From contig DATIDV010000025.1 in the NCBI GenBank assembly GCA_035456105.1, positions 1 to 64,000 of the forward strand: 64,000 nucleotides of DNA. Reading direction: 5' to 3'. The notes under the pieces were generated by a model. The model was not told the origin of the DNA, did not search any database, and saw only the letters and a program-made list of their open reading frames with translations. Positions 48,914 to 57,064 of the stretch are shown here, one piece after another. Every line of letters starts with the position of its first letter. Within the stretch, counting starts at the first letter, position 1. The position numbers were made by a program, and so were the translations under genes. Origin of the DNA: Viridibacterium sp035456105 (GTDB lineage Bacteria; Pseudomonadota; Gammaproteobacteria; Burkholderiales; Rhodocyclaceae).

Positions 48914-50476
48914 TTACTTCATCCGCACCAGCAACACACCGCCTTCGCGTTGCAGCACCTCGACCTTGGCGTCAGCCGGGAGCCGGTCCGCGCGGGTCAG
49001 AGCAATCTGTCCGGGCTGGGCCTGCTCGGTGGGTGTCACACCTTGTCGATAGACACTGAAACTCGGTGCATGGAAATTCCACAGCACCATGGGCTCTTTG
49101 TAGGCACGCGCGGCGATGCCTGCACGCTTGGTCGGCCCTTGCAGCAGCTCGCCCATCAGTGGCGCGACAGCCGCCGTCACGGCAACCAGACTCATGATGG
49201 CGACGAAAGATGCGCGTTTCCATGCCTCATTGTGGAGGATGAATACCGCCATTGCGGCAGCGACCAGCGCCAGTCCAGCCACGCCGCGGAAACCAAACAG
49301 GTTTACTTCGGTAATACGGCCGATCTGCAGGAGGTAGAACGGGTCCGTGATCCAGCCCTTGGTGAGCGCGTCACCGAGGATGGAGGGCAGGGTGAAGGCA
49401 ATGCTAAGCACGATGAGCGCGGGCAGGGCAGCGACGCGAGCGTTACGCACGGCTTCGCGATTGAGCGCGATCAGCACAAACAAGGGCGTGCAGCCATACA
49501 GCGCGTAGTGCGGTAGCTTGGTCCCGGACAGCGAGAAAAAGCCGATGACGAAGATTGCCCAGATCCACAGGAAGCGACGCAGTGGATCACCCATGTCGGT
49601 CTTGATCTTCAGCAGTGATGCGACCAGCCAGGCGAACCATGGCAGGAGCAGCACGGGCACGATGGCGATGTAGTAGAAGATGCTGCCGGAATGCCCTTCG
49701 AGTGAGCCAGAGAAGCGCTCGACGTTGTGCTTGAGGATGAAGCCGTCGATGAACGCCTGGCCGTGAATGCTCAGCGCAGCGGCATACCAGGGGACGGTCA
49801 CCGCCAGCAGGATCAGCCAGCCGATCGGGTTGAACACGCTACGTGTCCAGTCGCTCATGCGGCTATAGCTCAGGCAGTAGATCAGCGTGGTGGCGGCAGG
49901 GACAAGCAATGCAACCGGACCCTTGGTGAGTACGCCGAGGCCGATCCACAGATAGCTGCGCAGAAGAGGCGCTCGCTTGCCGGATTCCAGATGCCGCCAG
50001 CCATCGAACAGGCTCAACGTGATCAGCATATTGAGCAAGGCGTCGGCTGTGGCGGCACGGCCGATGAAGATCACCCCGAGGCTGGTCGCCGCGACCGTGG
50101 TGCCGAAGATGGCGGTGTGTCTGGCGTTGCCGGTCTTCGCGCCTTGCTCGCCGGCGAACATGCCCACCGCCCAGCACCACGCTGAGGCAGCAAGAGCAGA
50201 GGGCAGGCGGAAGGCCCATTCGTTCGGGCCAAACAGCCAGACGAATATCGCCTGGCACCAGTAGATCAGGATCGGCTTGTCAAAACGCGGCGCGCCATTG
50301 AGCCAGGTCGACAGGAAGTCGTGACGCACGAACATCTCGCGCGTGGCCTCGGAAAACGCGCCCTCGTCGACGTCGAAGAGCGGGATGCTGCCAAGGTTGA
50401 AGAGAAATGCTGCCAGTGGCAGCAGGAACATCAACCAGACCAGCTTGCGGTCAATCTCGGCGGGCTTTCCGATCAT
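48914..50476 (-). CDS. ArnT/GT39-like membrane glycosyltransferase (2)
   Basis: A 520-residue GT-C protein closer to classical ArnT. Key segment IPLFDVDEGAFSEATREMFV, then PRFDKPILIYWCQ, with the catalytic Asp in DVDEGAF. It has about 12 hydrophobic helices and a short soluble end. It lies three bases upstream of the other GT39 gene, so the cell has two related transferases in one operon. The two are divergent in sequence, so they probably use different sugars or acceptors. Confidence 0.92.
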   Translation of the reverse strand: MIGKPAEIDRKLVWLMFLLPLAAFLFNLGSIPLFDVDEGAFSEATREMFVRHDFLSTWLNGAPRFDKPILIYWCQAIFVWLFGPNEWAFRLPSALAASAWCWAVGMFAGEQGAKTGNARHTAIFGTTVAATSLGVIFIGRAATADALLNMLITLSLFDGWRHLESGKRAPLLRSYLWIGLGVLTKGPVALLVPAATTLIYCLSYSRMSDWTRSVFNPIGWLILLAVTVPWYAAALSIHGQAFIDGFILKHNVERFSGSLEGHSGSIFYYIAIVPVLLLPWFAWLVASLLKIKTDMGDPLRRFLWIWAIFVIGFFSLSGTKLPHYALYGCTPLFVLIALNREAVRNARVAALPALIVLSIAFTLPSILGDALTKGWITDPFYLLQIGRITEVNLFGFRGVAGLALVAAAMAVFILHNEAWKRASFVAIMSLVAVTAAVAPLMGELLQGPTKRAGIAARAYKEPMVLWNFHAPSFSVYRQGVTPTEQAQPGQIALTRADRLPADAKVEVLQREGGVLLVRMK

Positions 50477-51543
50477 GCGGATTTGTTCCAGGCCTCTTCC
50501 TTGCCGAACTGGTCCGGATCGCGCACTTCATATTGGCGCGCGGAGCCGGATTCGAAATAGATGCGCGCCAGCGTTTCCGACAGCACACCAGTCAGCACGA
50601 ACTGCACGCCCATGATGAGGGAGAAGAAGCCGGCCATCAGCAAGGGACGATTGGCGATGTTGTGTCCGAACACGAATTTCTCGACGGCCAACCACAACAG
50701 GGCGAATATGCCCAAGCTGCCGAAGGTAAGACCCATGCCGCCGAAGAAATGCCCCGGTCGCGTGCGGAAGCGCATGAAGAAATAGACCGAGATCAGGTCG
50801 AGAATCACGCGGAAAGTGCGTGAAATACCGTACTTCGATTGGCCGAACTGGCGTGCGTGGTGCTCGACGACTTCTTCCGAGATGCGGCGCGGCGTCGTTA
50901 CGGTTGCCAGCCAGGCTGGAATGAAGCGGTGCATTTCGCCATAGAGGCGCACATTCTTGATGACGCTGCCGCGGAAGGCCTTGAGGCTGCAACCATAGTC
51001 GTTGAGCTTCACGCCGGTGATATGTGCAATCAGGCGGTTGGCAATGCGCGACGGAATCTTGCGCAGCCACAGGCCATCCTGACGGTTCTTGCGCCAGCCG
51101 GCGACGAGGTCGAGATTCTCGCGCAGCAGTCGGGCCACCATGCGCGGGATGTCGATCGGGTCGTTCTGCAAGTCGCCGTCCAGCGTGACGATGACATCAC
51201 CGCGTGCCGCATCGATGCCCGCCTGCATGGCCGCCGTCTGCTTGAAATTACGCATCAGCTCGACAACGCGCACGTGCGGGCCGTATTCGGCGGATGCCGC
51301 ACGCAGTTCATCGACGGTGTTGTCAGAGCTGCCGTCATCGACGATGACCAGCTCCCACGGCCAAGGGTAGTTGGACAGGCCTTCATGTACGCGCGCCACC
51401 ATCGGTGCCACGCTCTCTGCCTCGTTGTACATCGGCACAACGACCGACAGGCGATGGACCGGCAAAGTATGGAGCGCGAGCTCGACATTCGAAGGCACGG
51501 GGGGAAGGACAAGCGCTTGCGAAGCGGTAGACGAATCGGTCAT
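50473..51543 (-). CDS. GT2 polyprenyl-phosphate glycosyltransferase (ArnC/GtrB/DPM-like)
   Basis: A 356-residue glycosyltransferase. The GT-A domain has VVVPMYNEAESVAPMVARVH, ELVIVDDGSSDNTVDEL and the DXD-type VTLDGDLQNDP. Two C-terminal helices follow (FFGGMGLTFGSLGIFALLWL; LLMAGFFSLIMGVQFVLTGV). It loads a nucleotide sugar onto undecaprenyl phosphate in the inner membrane, making the donor for the GT39 enzymes. Its stop overlaps the next gene (ATGA). Confidence 0.93.
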   Translation of the reverse strand: MTDSSTASQALVLPPVPSNVELALHTLPVHRLSVVVPMYNEAESVAPMVARVHEGLSNYPWPWELVIVDDGSSDNTVDELRAASAEYGPHVRVVELMRNFKQTAAMQAGIDAARGDVIVTLDGDLQNDPIDIPRMVARLLRENLDLVAGWRKNRQDGLWLRKIPSRIANRLIAHITGVKLNDYGCSLKAFRGSVIKNVRLYGEMHRFIPAWLATVTTPRRISEEVVEHHARQFGQSKYGISRTFRVILDLISVYFFMRFRTRPGHFFGGMGLTFGSLGIFALLWLAVEKFVFGHNIANRPLLMAGFFSLIMGVQFVLTGVLSETLARIYFESGSARQYEVRDPDQFGKEEAWNKSA

Positions 51544-51567
51544 GGTGTTGTTTTGATCAAGTCTCGG

Positions 51568-52521
51568 TCAGGTCTCGGTCGGCTCTCGGGATAATTCTTG
51601 AGCCGGCAAATTCTTGTTGGCGTCTGGCAGGAATATCAGTGCAGCAGCGCCCGCACACAAGGCACAGGCAATTACGAAGAGGTGTAGCACCAGCGCAGCT
51701 TGCACGCCATCGGCGAGCATTATGCCGTGAGCGCGCAGAAGTGCCGCGCCGCCAAACTCGGCGGTGCCGAATCCGGCAACGCCCTGGATCGGTTGTACGG
51801 CCGCGAGCTCGAGGCCCATGGCACCCGCCAGTCCGGCCTGAAGCGATACGCCAAGCAACAGCGCCAGCATCCAGGCCTGTGCGGCGAGCTTGACCGACCA
51901 ATTGGCGAAGGTCCATAGCCAGGCGCGGCCGGAACTGCGCGTGGATTGGGCGAGCGCTGCCCTCAGCTTGATTGACAGGCGCGCAAAGCGGCCATGCTCT
52001 GGCAGCAGCTCGGGATGATTGCGTGCCCAGGCTGGGATGGCCCATGCGGCTAGCAGAACGGCGGCGATCCACGCGACGCGCAGCCACAGCGGCAATCCTG
52101 GCCAGACGAAGGCAGCGAGTGCCAGCACGACGAATGCGTCCTGCAGACGCAGCCACAGCAGAGCCGCCACGGCGCGCGTGGTGGGTACACCAAACCAGCG
52201 TGATAGCAAGATGGGAAAGGCTGCCTCGCCACCGCGGAATGGCACGACGTTGACCATGGCGTTGTGCACGAGCGTCAGGCGCAGGATGCCGGGGAACGTT
52301 ACTGGAGTATCGACGCGGAACTCATCGAAGACGCGGCCCGCACGCAAGAGATAGGTCACGACGAATGCGCCGATGAGTCCTGCCAGTTGCAGTGGTTGTA
52401 CGCGTGCCATGAGCACGGCCAGGTTGTCGGCCTTGCCGCTGTGGACGAACCATGCGACCAGCGCAGCGCTGCAGAGCAAGGCGACAATTCGCTGGAAGTT
52501 GCGCTTGAGCGTTGCGTTCAT
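51568..52521 (-). CDS. Flippase-like integral membrane protein (LPG_synthase_TM type)
   Basis: A 317-residue protein with about eight hydrophobic helices. The family pattern is YLLRAGRVFDEFR, HNAMVNVVPFRGGEAAFPIL (usual form: N...P.R.GE), and a conserved IQGVAGFGTAEFGGAAL near the C-terminus (usual PGGLG..E). It is the first gene of the operon. Relatives are proposed to flip or modify lipid-linked sugars, which fits the GT2 and GT39 genes downstream. Confidence 0.88.
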   Translation of the reverse strand: MNATLKRNFQRIVALLCSAALVAWFVHSGKADNLAVLMARVQPLQLAGLIGAFVVTYLLRAGRVFDEFRVDTPVTFPGILRLTLVHNAMVNVVPFRGGEAAFPILLSRWFGVPTTRAVAALLWLRLQDAFVVLALAAFVWPGLPLWLRVAWIAAVLLAAWAIPAWARNHPELLPEHGRFARLSIKLRAALAQSTRSSGRAWLWTFANWSVKLAAQAWMLALLLGVSLQAGLAGAMGLELAAVQPIQGVAGFGTAEFGGAALLRAHGIMLADGVQAALVLHLFVIACALCAGAAALIFLPDANKNLPAQELSREPTET

Positions 52522-52709
52522 GAATGTTTTATCTGGGGAGCCAATGTACCGCGCGCGAATGTTCAGAGAGTCAATGGGGCCGCGGCGAGCCGAACAGTTT
52601 AACATTTGGCACTCTGCTGGCCGATCCTTTGTTGCGTCGCGCCATCTTCGTGCAGATTGGCCTGCATCTTCGCCCACGCTCTGGCCGCAGCTGTCAAAAT
52701 AGCGGCCAT

Positions 52710-54539
52710 ATGATTTCTGAAACAGTTTCCGAAGAGCTTTCGCCGGCGCAGCACACCTTGCGCCATGTTTTTGGCTATGCGGCTTTTCGTGGCGAGCAGG
52801 CTGCCGTGGTGGATCACCTTGTCGGTGGTGGCGATGCGCTGGTTCTCATGCCAACCGGCGGCGGCAAGTCCCTGTGCTACCAGATTCCCGCCTTGCTGCG
52901 TGAGGGTTGCGGCATCGTTGTCTCGCCCTTGATCGCACTGATGCAGGACCAGGTGCAGGCCTTGCGCCAGGCCGGCGTGCGCGCTGCGTTGCTGAATTCG
53001 ACGCTGGATGCCGAGGAGGCGGCGAGCGTCGAGAGCGCGTTCGTCAACGGCAATCTCGACATGCTGTACGTGGCGCCGGAGCGCCTGCTGACGCCGCGCT
53101 TCCAGAATCTCATGACGCGTGCACGGCTGGCGCTGTTTGCCATTGACGAAGCACATTGCGTGTCGCAATGGGGGCACGATTTTAGGCCTGAGTACATCCA
53201 GCTTTCCATCCTGCACGAACGCTTTCCCGAGGTGCCGCGCATTGCGCTGACCGCGACAGCGGACGCAGCCACTCGGCAGGAAATTGTCGAGCGTCTGGCG
53301 CTGCACGATGCGCGCCTGTTCCTGTCGAGTTTCGATCGGCCCAACATTCGCTACGCCGTGGTCGAGAAGGACAACCCGCGCAAGCAGCTGCTGCGCTTCA
53401 TTCGTGCCAATCACGATGGCGATTCCGGCATCGTGTATTGCCTGTCGCGCAAGAAGGTCGAAGAGACTGCGACCTGGCTCAAGACCGAAGGCATCCGCGC
53501 CACGCCGTATCACGCCGGGCTGGATTCCAGCGTGCGCGAGACGCATCAGACCCAGTTCGTGCGCGGCGAAGGCATCGTCATGGTGGCGACAGTCGCATTT
53601 GGCATGGGCATCGATAAGCCCGATGTGCGCTTCGTCGCCCATCTCGATCTACCCAAGAGTCTCGAAGCGTATTACCAGGAGACGGGTCGGGCAGGGCGCG
53701 ACGGCCTGCCATCGAATGCCTGGATGGCCTATGGATTGCAGGACATGGTGCTGCATCGCGAGATGATCGAGCAATCCACTGCACCGGACGAAGTGAAGCG
53801 TGTGGAGCGCCGCAAGCTGGACGCCTTGCTCGGCTATTGCGAAGCGCCTGCCTGCCGCCGCGAGGTGCTGCTGCGTTACTTCGGCGAAGAGTCGATACCC
53901 TGCGGCAACTGCGATATGTGCCTGACGCCGCCGCAGACTTTCGATGCGGCCCTGCCGGCACAGCAGATGCTGTCGACGATTTACCGCAGCGGCCAGCGCT
54001 ACGGCGCGGGCCATCTCATCGACATCCTGCAAGGGCGTGAGACGCCCAAGGTGACCGAGCGTGGCCACCAACAGCTATCGACATTCGGCATCGGCAAGAC
54101 GGTGTCGGACGCGCAGTGGAACTCCCTGCTGCGGCAGATGGTGGCGCTCGGCATGATTGGTGTGAACGAGCATGGCGGCCTGATCCTGCAGGAGAGTTGC
54201 CGGCCCGTGCTGCGTGGCGAGGCCGGTTTCATGGCACGCCAGGTACGCGCGACTGCGCCAACCGGTGCATCCAGCGTGCGGCGCGAAATCGAGTTCGAAT
54301 CCGACGAGGCACGTACTCTGTGGGCGGCCTTGCGGCAATGCAGACGTGATCTGGCAGACGAGCAGAACGTGCCGGCCTACATGATCTTCGGCGACGCCAC
54401 GCTCAAACAGATGCTGGAAAAGCGGCCGCAGAGTCTCGAAGCGATGTACGAATTGTCTGGCGTGGGCGATCGCAAACTGGCCGCTTACGGCACGGATTTT
54501 CTTGAGGTGCTGCAGGCACACCAGAAACGCCACGGCTGA
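52710..54539 (+). CDS. recQ: ATP-dependent DNA helicase RecQ
   Basis: A 609-residue RecQ helicase used in recombination and repair. Motifs are the aromatic-rich FGYAAFRGEQ, Walker A PTGGGKSLCYQ, Walker B FAIDEAHCVSQWGHDFRPEY, YYQETGRAGRDGLPS, the zinc cluster (CEAPACRREVLLRYFGEE with the later CGNCDMC), winged-helix and a C-terminal HRDC domain (TLWAALRQCRRDLADEQN). Confidence 0.98.
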   Translation: MISETVSEELSPAQHTLRHVFGYAAFRGEQAAVVDHLVGGGDALVLMPTGGGKSLCYQIPALLREGCGIVVSPLIALMQDQVQALRQAGVRAALLNSTLDAEEAASVESAFVNGNLDMLYVAPERLLTPRFQNLMTRARLALFAIDEAHCVSQWGHDFRPEYIQLSILHERFPEVPRIALTATADAATRQEIVERLALHDARLFLSSFDRPNIRYAVVEKDNPRKQLLRFIRANHDGDSGIVYCLSRKKVEETATWLKTEGIRATPYHAGLDSSVRETHQTQFVRGEGIVMVATVAFGMGIDKPDVRFVAHLDLPKSLEAYYQETGRAGRDGLPSNAWMAYGLQDMVLHREMIEQSTAPDEVKRVERRKLDALLGYCEAPACRREVLLRYFGEESIPCGNCDMCLTPPQTFDAALPAQQMLSTIYRSGQRYGAGHLIDILQGRETPKVTERGHQQLSTFGIGKTVSDAQWNSLLRQMVALGMIGVNEHGGLILQESCRPVLRGEAGFMARQVRATAPTGASSVRREIEFESDEARTLWAALRQCRRDLADEQNVPAYMIFGDATLKQMLEKRPQSLEAMYELSGVGDRKLAAYGTDFLEVLQAHQKRHG

Positions 54540-54565
54540 CAGCGACGAGGCGTAGCTGAAAAACA

Positions 54566-54608
54566 AGGGCCGCAAGAAAAGCACTGGTAGTGCTTTTCTT
54601 GCGGCCCT
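54566..54608. terminator. Strong bidirectional hairpin between recQ and dnaJ
   Basis: Two 20-base arms (54566-54585 and 54589-54608) are perfectly complementary with a 3-base loop. The stem includes GGGCCGCAAGAAAAGCACT. It lies between convergent genes and should end both transcripts, although a long U-tract is lacking on either side. Confidence 0.85.
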
Positions 54609-54638
54609 CGGCGTTTTGTTCGCGCCTTGGTGAGGACT

Positions 54639-55766
54639 TTAGCCCGCGAAGAAGTCGCGCACCTTGTCCATCCAGCCCTTGGCACGCGGGTTCTGGCGAT
54701 CCCCCTCGCTGCGGTTGATCACGTCGAACTCACGCAGCAACTCACGCTGCCGCTCGGTCAGCTTGACCGGCGTTTCCACAACGACGTGGCAGTGCAAATC
54801 ACCTGTCATGTGGCTGCGCAGATTCTTGATGCCTTTGCCTCGCAGACGGAACACTTTGCCCGTTTGCGTTTCAGCCGGAATCTTGATGCTGGCTGCGCCA
54901 TCGAGCGTCGGGATTTCGATTTCGCCGCCCAGTGCTGCAGTGGTGAAGCTGATCGGCATCTCACAATGGAGGTCGTCGCCTTCGCGCTCGAACACGGCAT
55001 GACGCTTGATGTGGATCTCGACATACAGATCGCCCGCCGGGCCGCCATTCACCCCGGCCTCACCAAAGCCGCCATGACGCAAACGCATGCCTTCGTCGAT
55101 ACCGGCCGGCACCTTCACTTCCAGCGTTTTCTGTTTCTTGACGCGGCCTGCGCCATGGCAGGTCACGCAAGGGTCGGTGACCACGCGGCCTGAGCCATGG
55201 CACTTCGGACAGGTCTGCTGAACGGAGAAGAAGCCTTGCTGGATACGTACCTGACCGGCGCCACCGCAGGTGCCGCAGGTCTTCGGTTGCGTGCCGGGTT
55301 TGGCGCCAGAGCCGTGGCAGGTGTCGCAGGATTCCGTGACGGGAATGCGAATGGTCTTCTCGACGCCGCGGGCCGCTTCTTCCAGCGAGATCTCCATGTT
55401 GTAGCGCAGGTCGGCACCGCGATAGACGCGCTGACCACCCCCTCCACCGCCGCCACGACCACCGAAAATCTCGTCGAAGATGCCGCCAAAGGCATCGCCG
55501 AAATCGCCGAAGCCCTGGCCGCCGCCCGGGCCGTGCGATTGGTCCACGCCGGCATGACCATAGCGATCGTAAGCCCCGCGCTTCTGATCGTCCGACAGGA
55601 CTTCGTAGGCTTCCTTGATTTCCTTGAACTTCTCTTCCGCATCCTTGCTGTCCGGATTGCGGTCAGGGTGGTACTTCATGGCCATCTTGCGATAGGCCTT
55701 CTTGATGTCGTCTTCGGACGCATCCCGGGCAATGCCCAGCGCTTCGTAATAATCGCGTTTTGCCAT
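54639..55766 (-). CDS. dnaJ: Chaperone DnaJ
   Basis: A 375-residue full-length DnaJ co-chaperone. The J domain has the HPDRNPDSKDAEEKFKEIKE stretch with the HPD motif. It has a Gly-rich region (GGRGGGGGGGQ) and four zinc CxxCxGxG repeats (CDTCHGSG, CGTCGGAG, CPKCHGSG, CVTCHGAG), followed by the substrate-binding C-domain. It is the last gene of the grpE-dnaK-desaturase-dnaJ unit. Confidence 0.99.
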   Translation of the reverse strand: MAKRDYYEALGIARDASEDDIKKAYRKMAMKYHPDRNPDSKDAEEKFKEIKEAYEVLSDDQKRGAYDRYGHAGVDQSHGPGGGQGFGDFGDAFGGIFDEIFGGRGGGGGGGQRVYRGADLRYNMEISLEEAARGVEKTIRIPVTESCDTCHGSGAKPGTQPKTCGTCGGAGQVRIQQGFFSVQQTCPKCHGSGRVVTDPCVTCHGAGRVKKQKTLEVKVPAGIDEGMRLRHGGFGEAGVNGGPAGDLYVEIHIKRHAVFEREGDDLHCEMPISFTTAALGGEIEIPTLDGAASIKIPAETQTGKVFRLRGKGIKNLRSHMTGDLHCHVVVETPVKLTERQRELLREFDVINRSEGDRQNPRAKGWMDKVRDFFAG

Positions 55767-55799
55767 GCTCAGCTTCTCGAATCTTTCCGGATTTTTTCT

Positions 55800-56903
55800 T
55801 TAAACAGATGTTACGTATGCGGGACGCCGACCCAACGAGTGCAGCAAGCGGAAATGCGCGGCTACCGCAGCACGCACACTGGGGAAACACAGGTAGCGTA
55901 CGGCGAATTCTTCACAGGTCTTGCGCACGATGCTGCTCAGGGCGGGGTAGTGAATGTGGCTGATGCGATGGAACAGGTGGTGCTCGACCTGGAAGTTGAG
56001 GCCACCCATATAGAACGTCGCCAGCTGGTTGCGCGGTGCGAAGTCTGCCGTGGTGTTCACCTGATGTACTGCCCATTCATTCGGCATGCGATTGCTGCCC
56101 TCCGCTGGCAAAGGGAAGTCCGTACCTTCAACCGTGTGCGCGAGCTGGAAAACCAAGGACAGCACCAGACCGAACACGGCATGCACGCCGACAAAGGCAA
56201 GCAGCACTTGCCAGAACGGGTGGAAGAACGATGGCAGCACCAGCGTGTAGCCAAAGTAGGCGAGTTTGTGCGTGAAGAACCATGGCAGCTCCCAGCCCGC
56301 TTTCGGTTGCAGCGAGGTATTGCCGATCTTGTTCGTGACGATCTTGTGGAAGTCGCTGAACAGGCCCAGGTACATCGTCAGCATGGCGTAAAGAACGGGC
56401 GCATATAGCGCCTGCAGGCGATGCCATGGGTACCACTTCTGGTTGGGCGACAGGCGCATCAGCGGACCGATGGTGATGTCATCGTCCTTGCCGTCGATGT
56501 TCGGGTAGGTGTGATGTAGCTGGTTGTGTTTCTGCTTCCACAGCATCTGGCTGCTGCCGATGACGTCCATCGTCGCGCCAGCCAGCCAGTTCACCCAGCG
56601 ACGCTTCGAGTAGCTGCCGTGCGCGCCGTCATGCATGACGTTGAAGGCCACGATGATATAGCCCTGCGCCAGAGCAAAACCGGCTGCCAGTGCAGCCCAT
56701 AGCGAATCGACAAACCACACGAGACTGATGTAGCCCGCGAAGATCAGGCCGTAGCCAACGAGGGTCTTGGCATAGAGCTTCCAGTTGCCTGTCGGTTCGA
56801 TGCGATGCTCGTGGAAGTACGCATCCACACGCGCCTTGAGCGTGTTGAAGAAGTCCCCGCGTGGTGGAAACACTACTGAACCTGTAACGGACTTGCTGGC
56901 CAT
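55800..56903 (-). CDS. Membrane fatty acid desaturase in the chaperone operon
   Basis: A 367-residue integral-membrane desaturase of the acyl-lipid type. The three His boxes are HDGAHGSY (H-D-x-x-H), KQKHNQLHHTYPN (HxxHH) and FQVEHHLFHRI (QxxHH). There are about four hydrophobic segments. It lies between dnaK and dnaJ in the same direction, with 33 bases to dnaJ, so it may be heat-shock co-regulated. Substrate position and chain length cannot be told. Confidence 0.93.
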   Translation of the reverse strand: MASKSVTGSVVFPPRGDFFNTLKARVDAYFHEHRIEPTGNWKLYAKTLVGYGLIFAGYISLVWFVDSLWAALAAGFALAQGYIIVAFNVMHDGAHGSYSKRRWVNWLAGATMDVIGSSQMLWKQKHNQLHHTYPNIDGKDDDITIGPLMRLSPNQKWYPWHRLQALYAPVLYAMLTMYLGLFSDFHKIVTNKIGNTSLQPKAGWELPWFFTHKLAYFGYTLVLPSFFHPFWQVLLAFVGVHAVFGLVLSLVFQLAHTVEGTDFPLPAEGSNRMPNEWAVHQVNTTADFAPRNQLATFYMGGLNFQVEHHLFHRISHIHYPALSSIVRKTCEEFAVRYLCFPSVRAAVAAHFRLLHSLGRRPAYVTSV

Positions 56904-56982
56904 GCAATCTCCCACAAAACGCCAGAGCAAAGAGACGGTGGCGCCGGTCGGGCCTGTCTTCACTTCCAGCCATCATACGGCA

Positions 56983-57015
56983 GTGGGCATCCGGACGTTG
57001 CCGCCCGATGCCCAC
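56983..57015. promoter_or_regulatory. Hairpins between dnaK and the desaturase gene
   Basis: GTGGGCATC (56983-56991) and GATGCCCAC (57007-57015) form a 9-bp stem. A second hairpin (GTTTCCGTAC with GTACGGAAC, about 57034-57055) lies closer to the dnaK stop. Neither has a clear U-tract, so they may attenuate rather than stop transcription from dnaK. Confidence 0.45.
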
Positions 57016-57064
57016 CGACACGTACTGCTACACGTTTCCGTACGAGGTACGGAACGGCGCTACC

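Noticed and set aside
55197..56408. Plus-strand open frame of about 403 codons
   Set aside because: Antisense to dnaJ and the desaturase gene, both of which have clear motifs.
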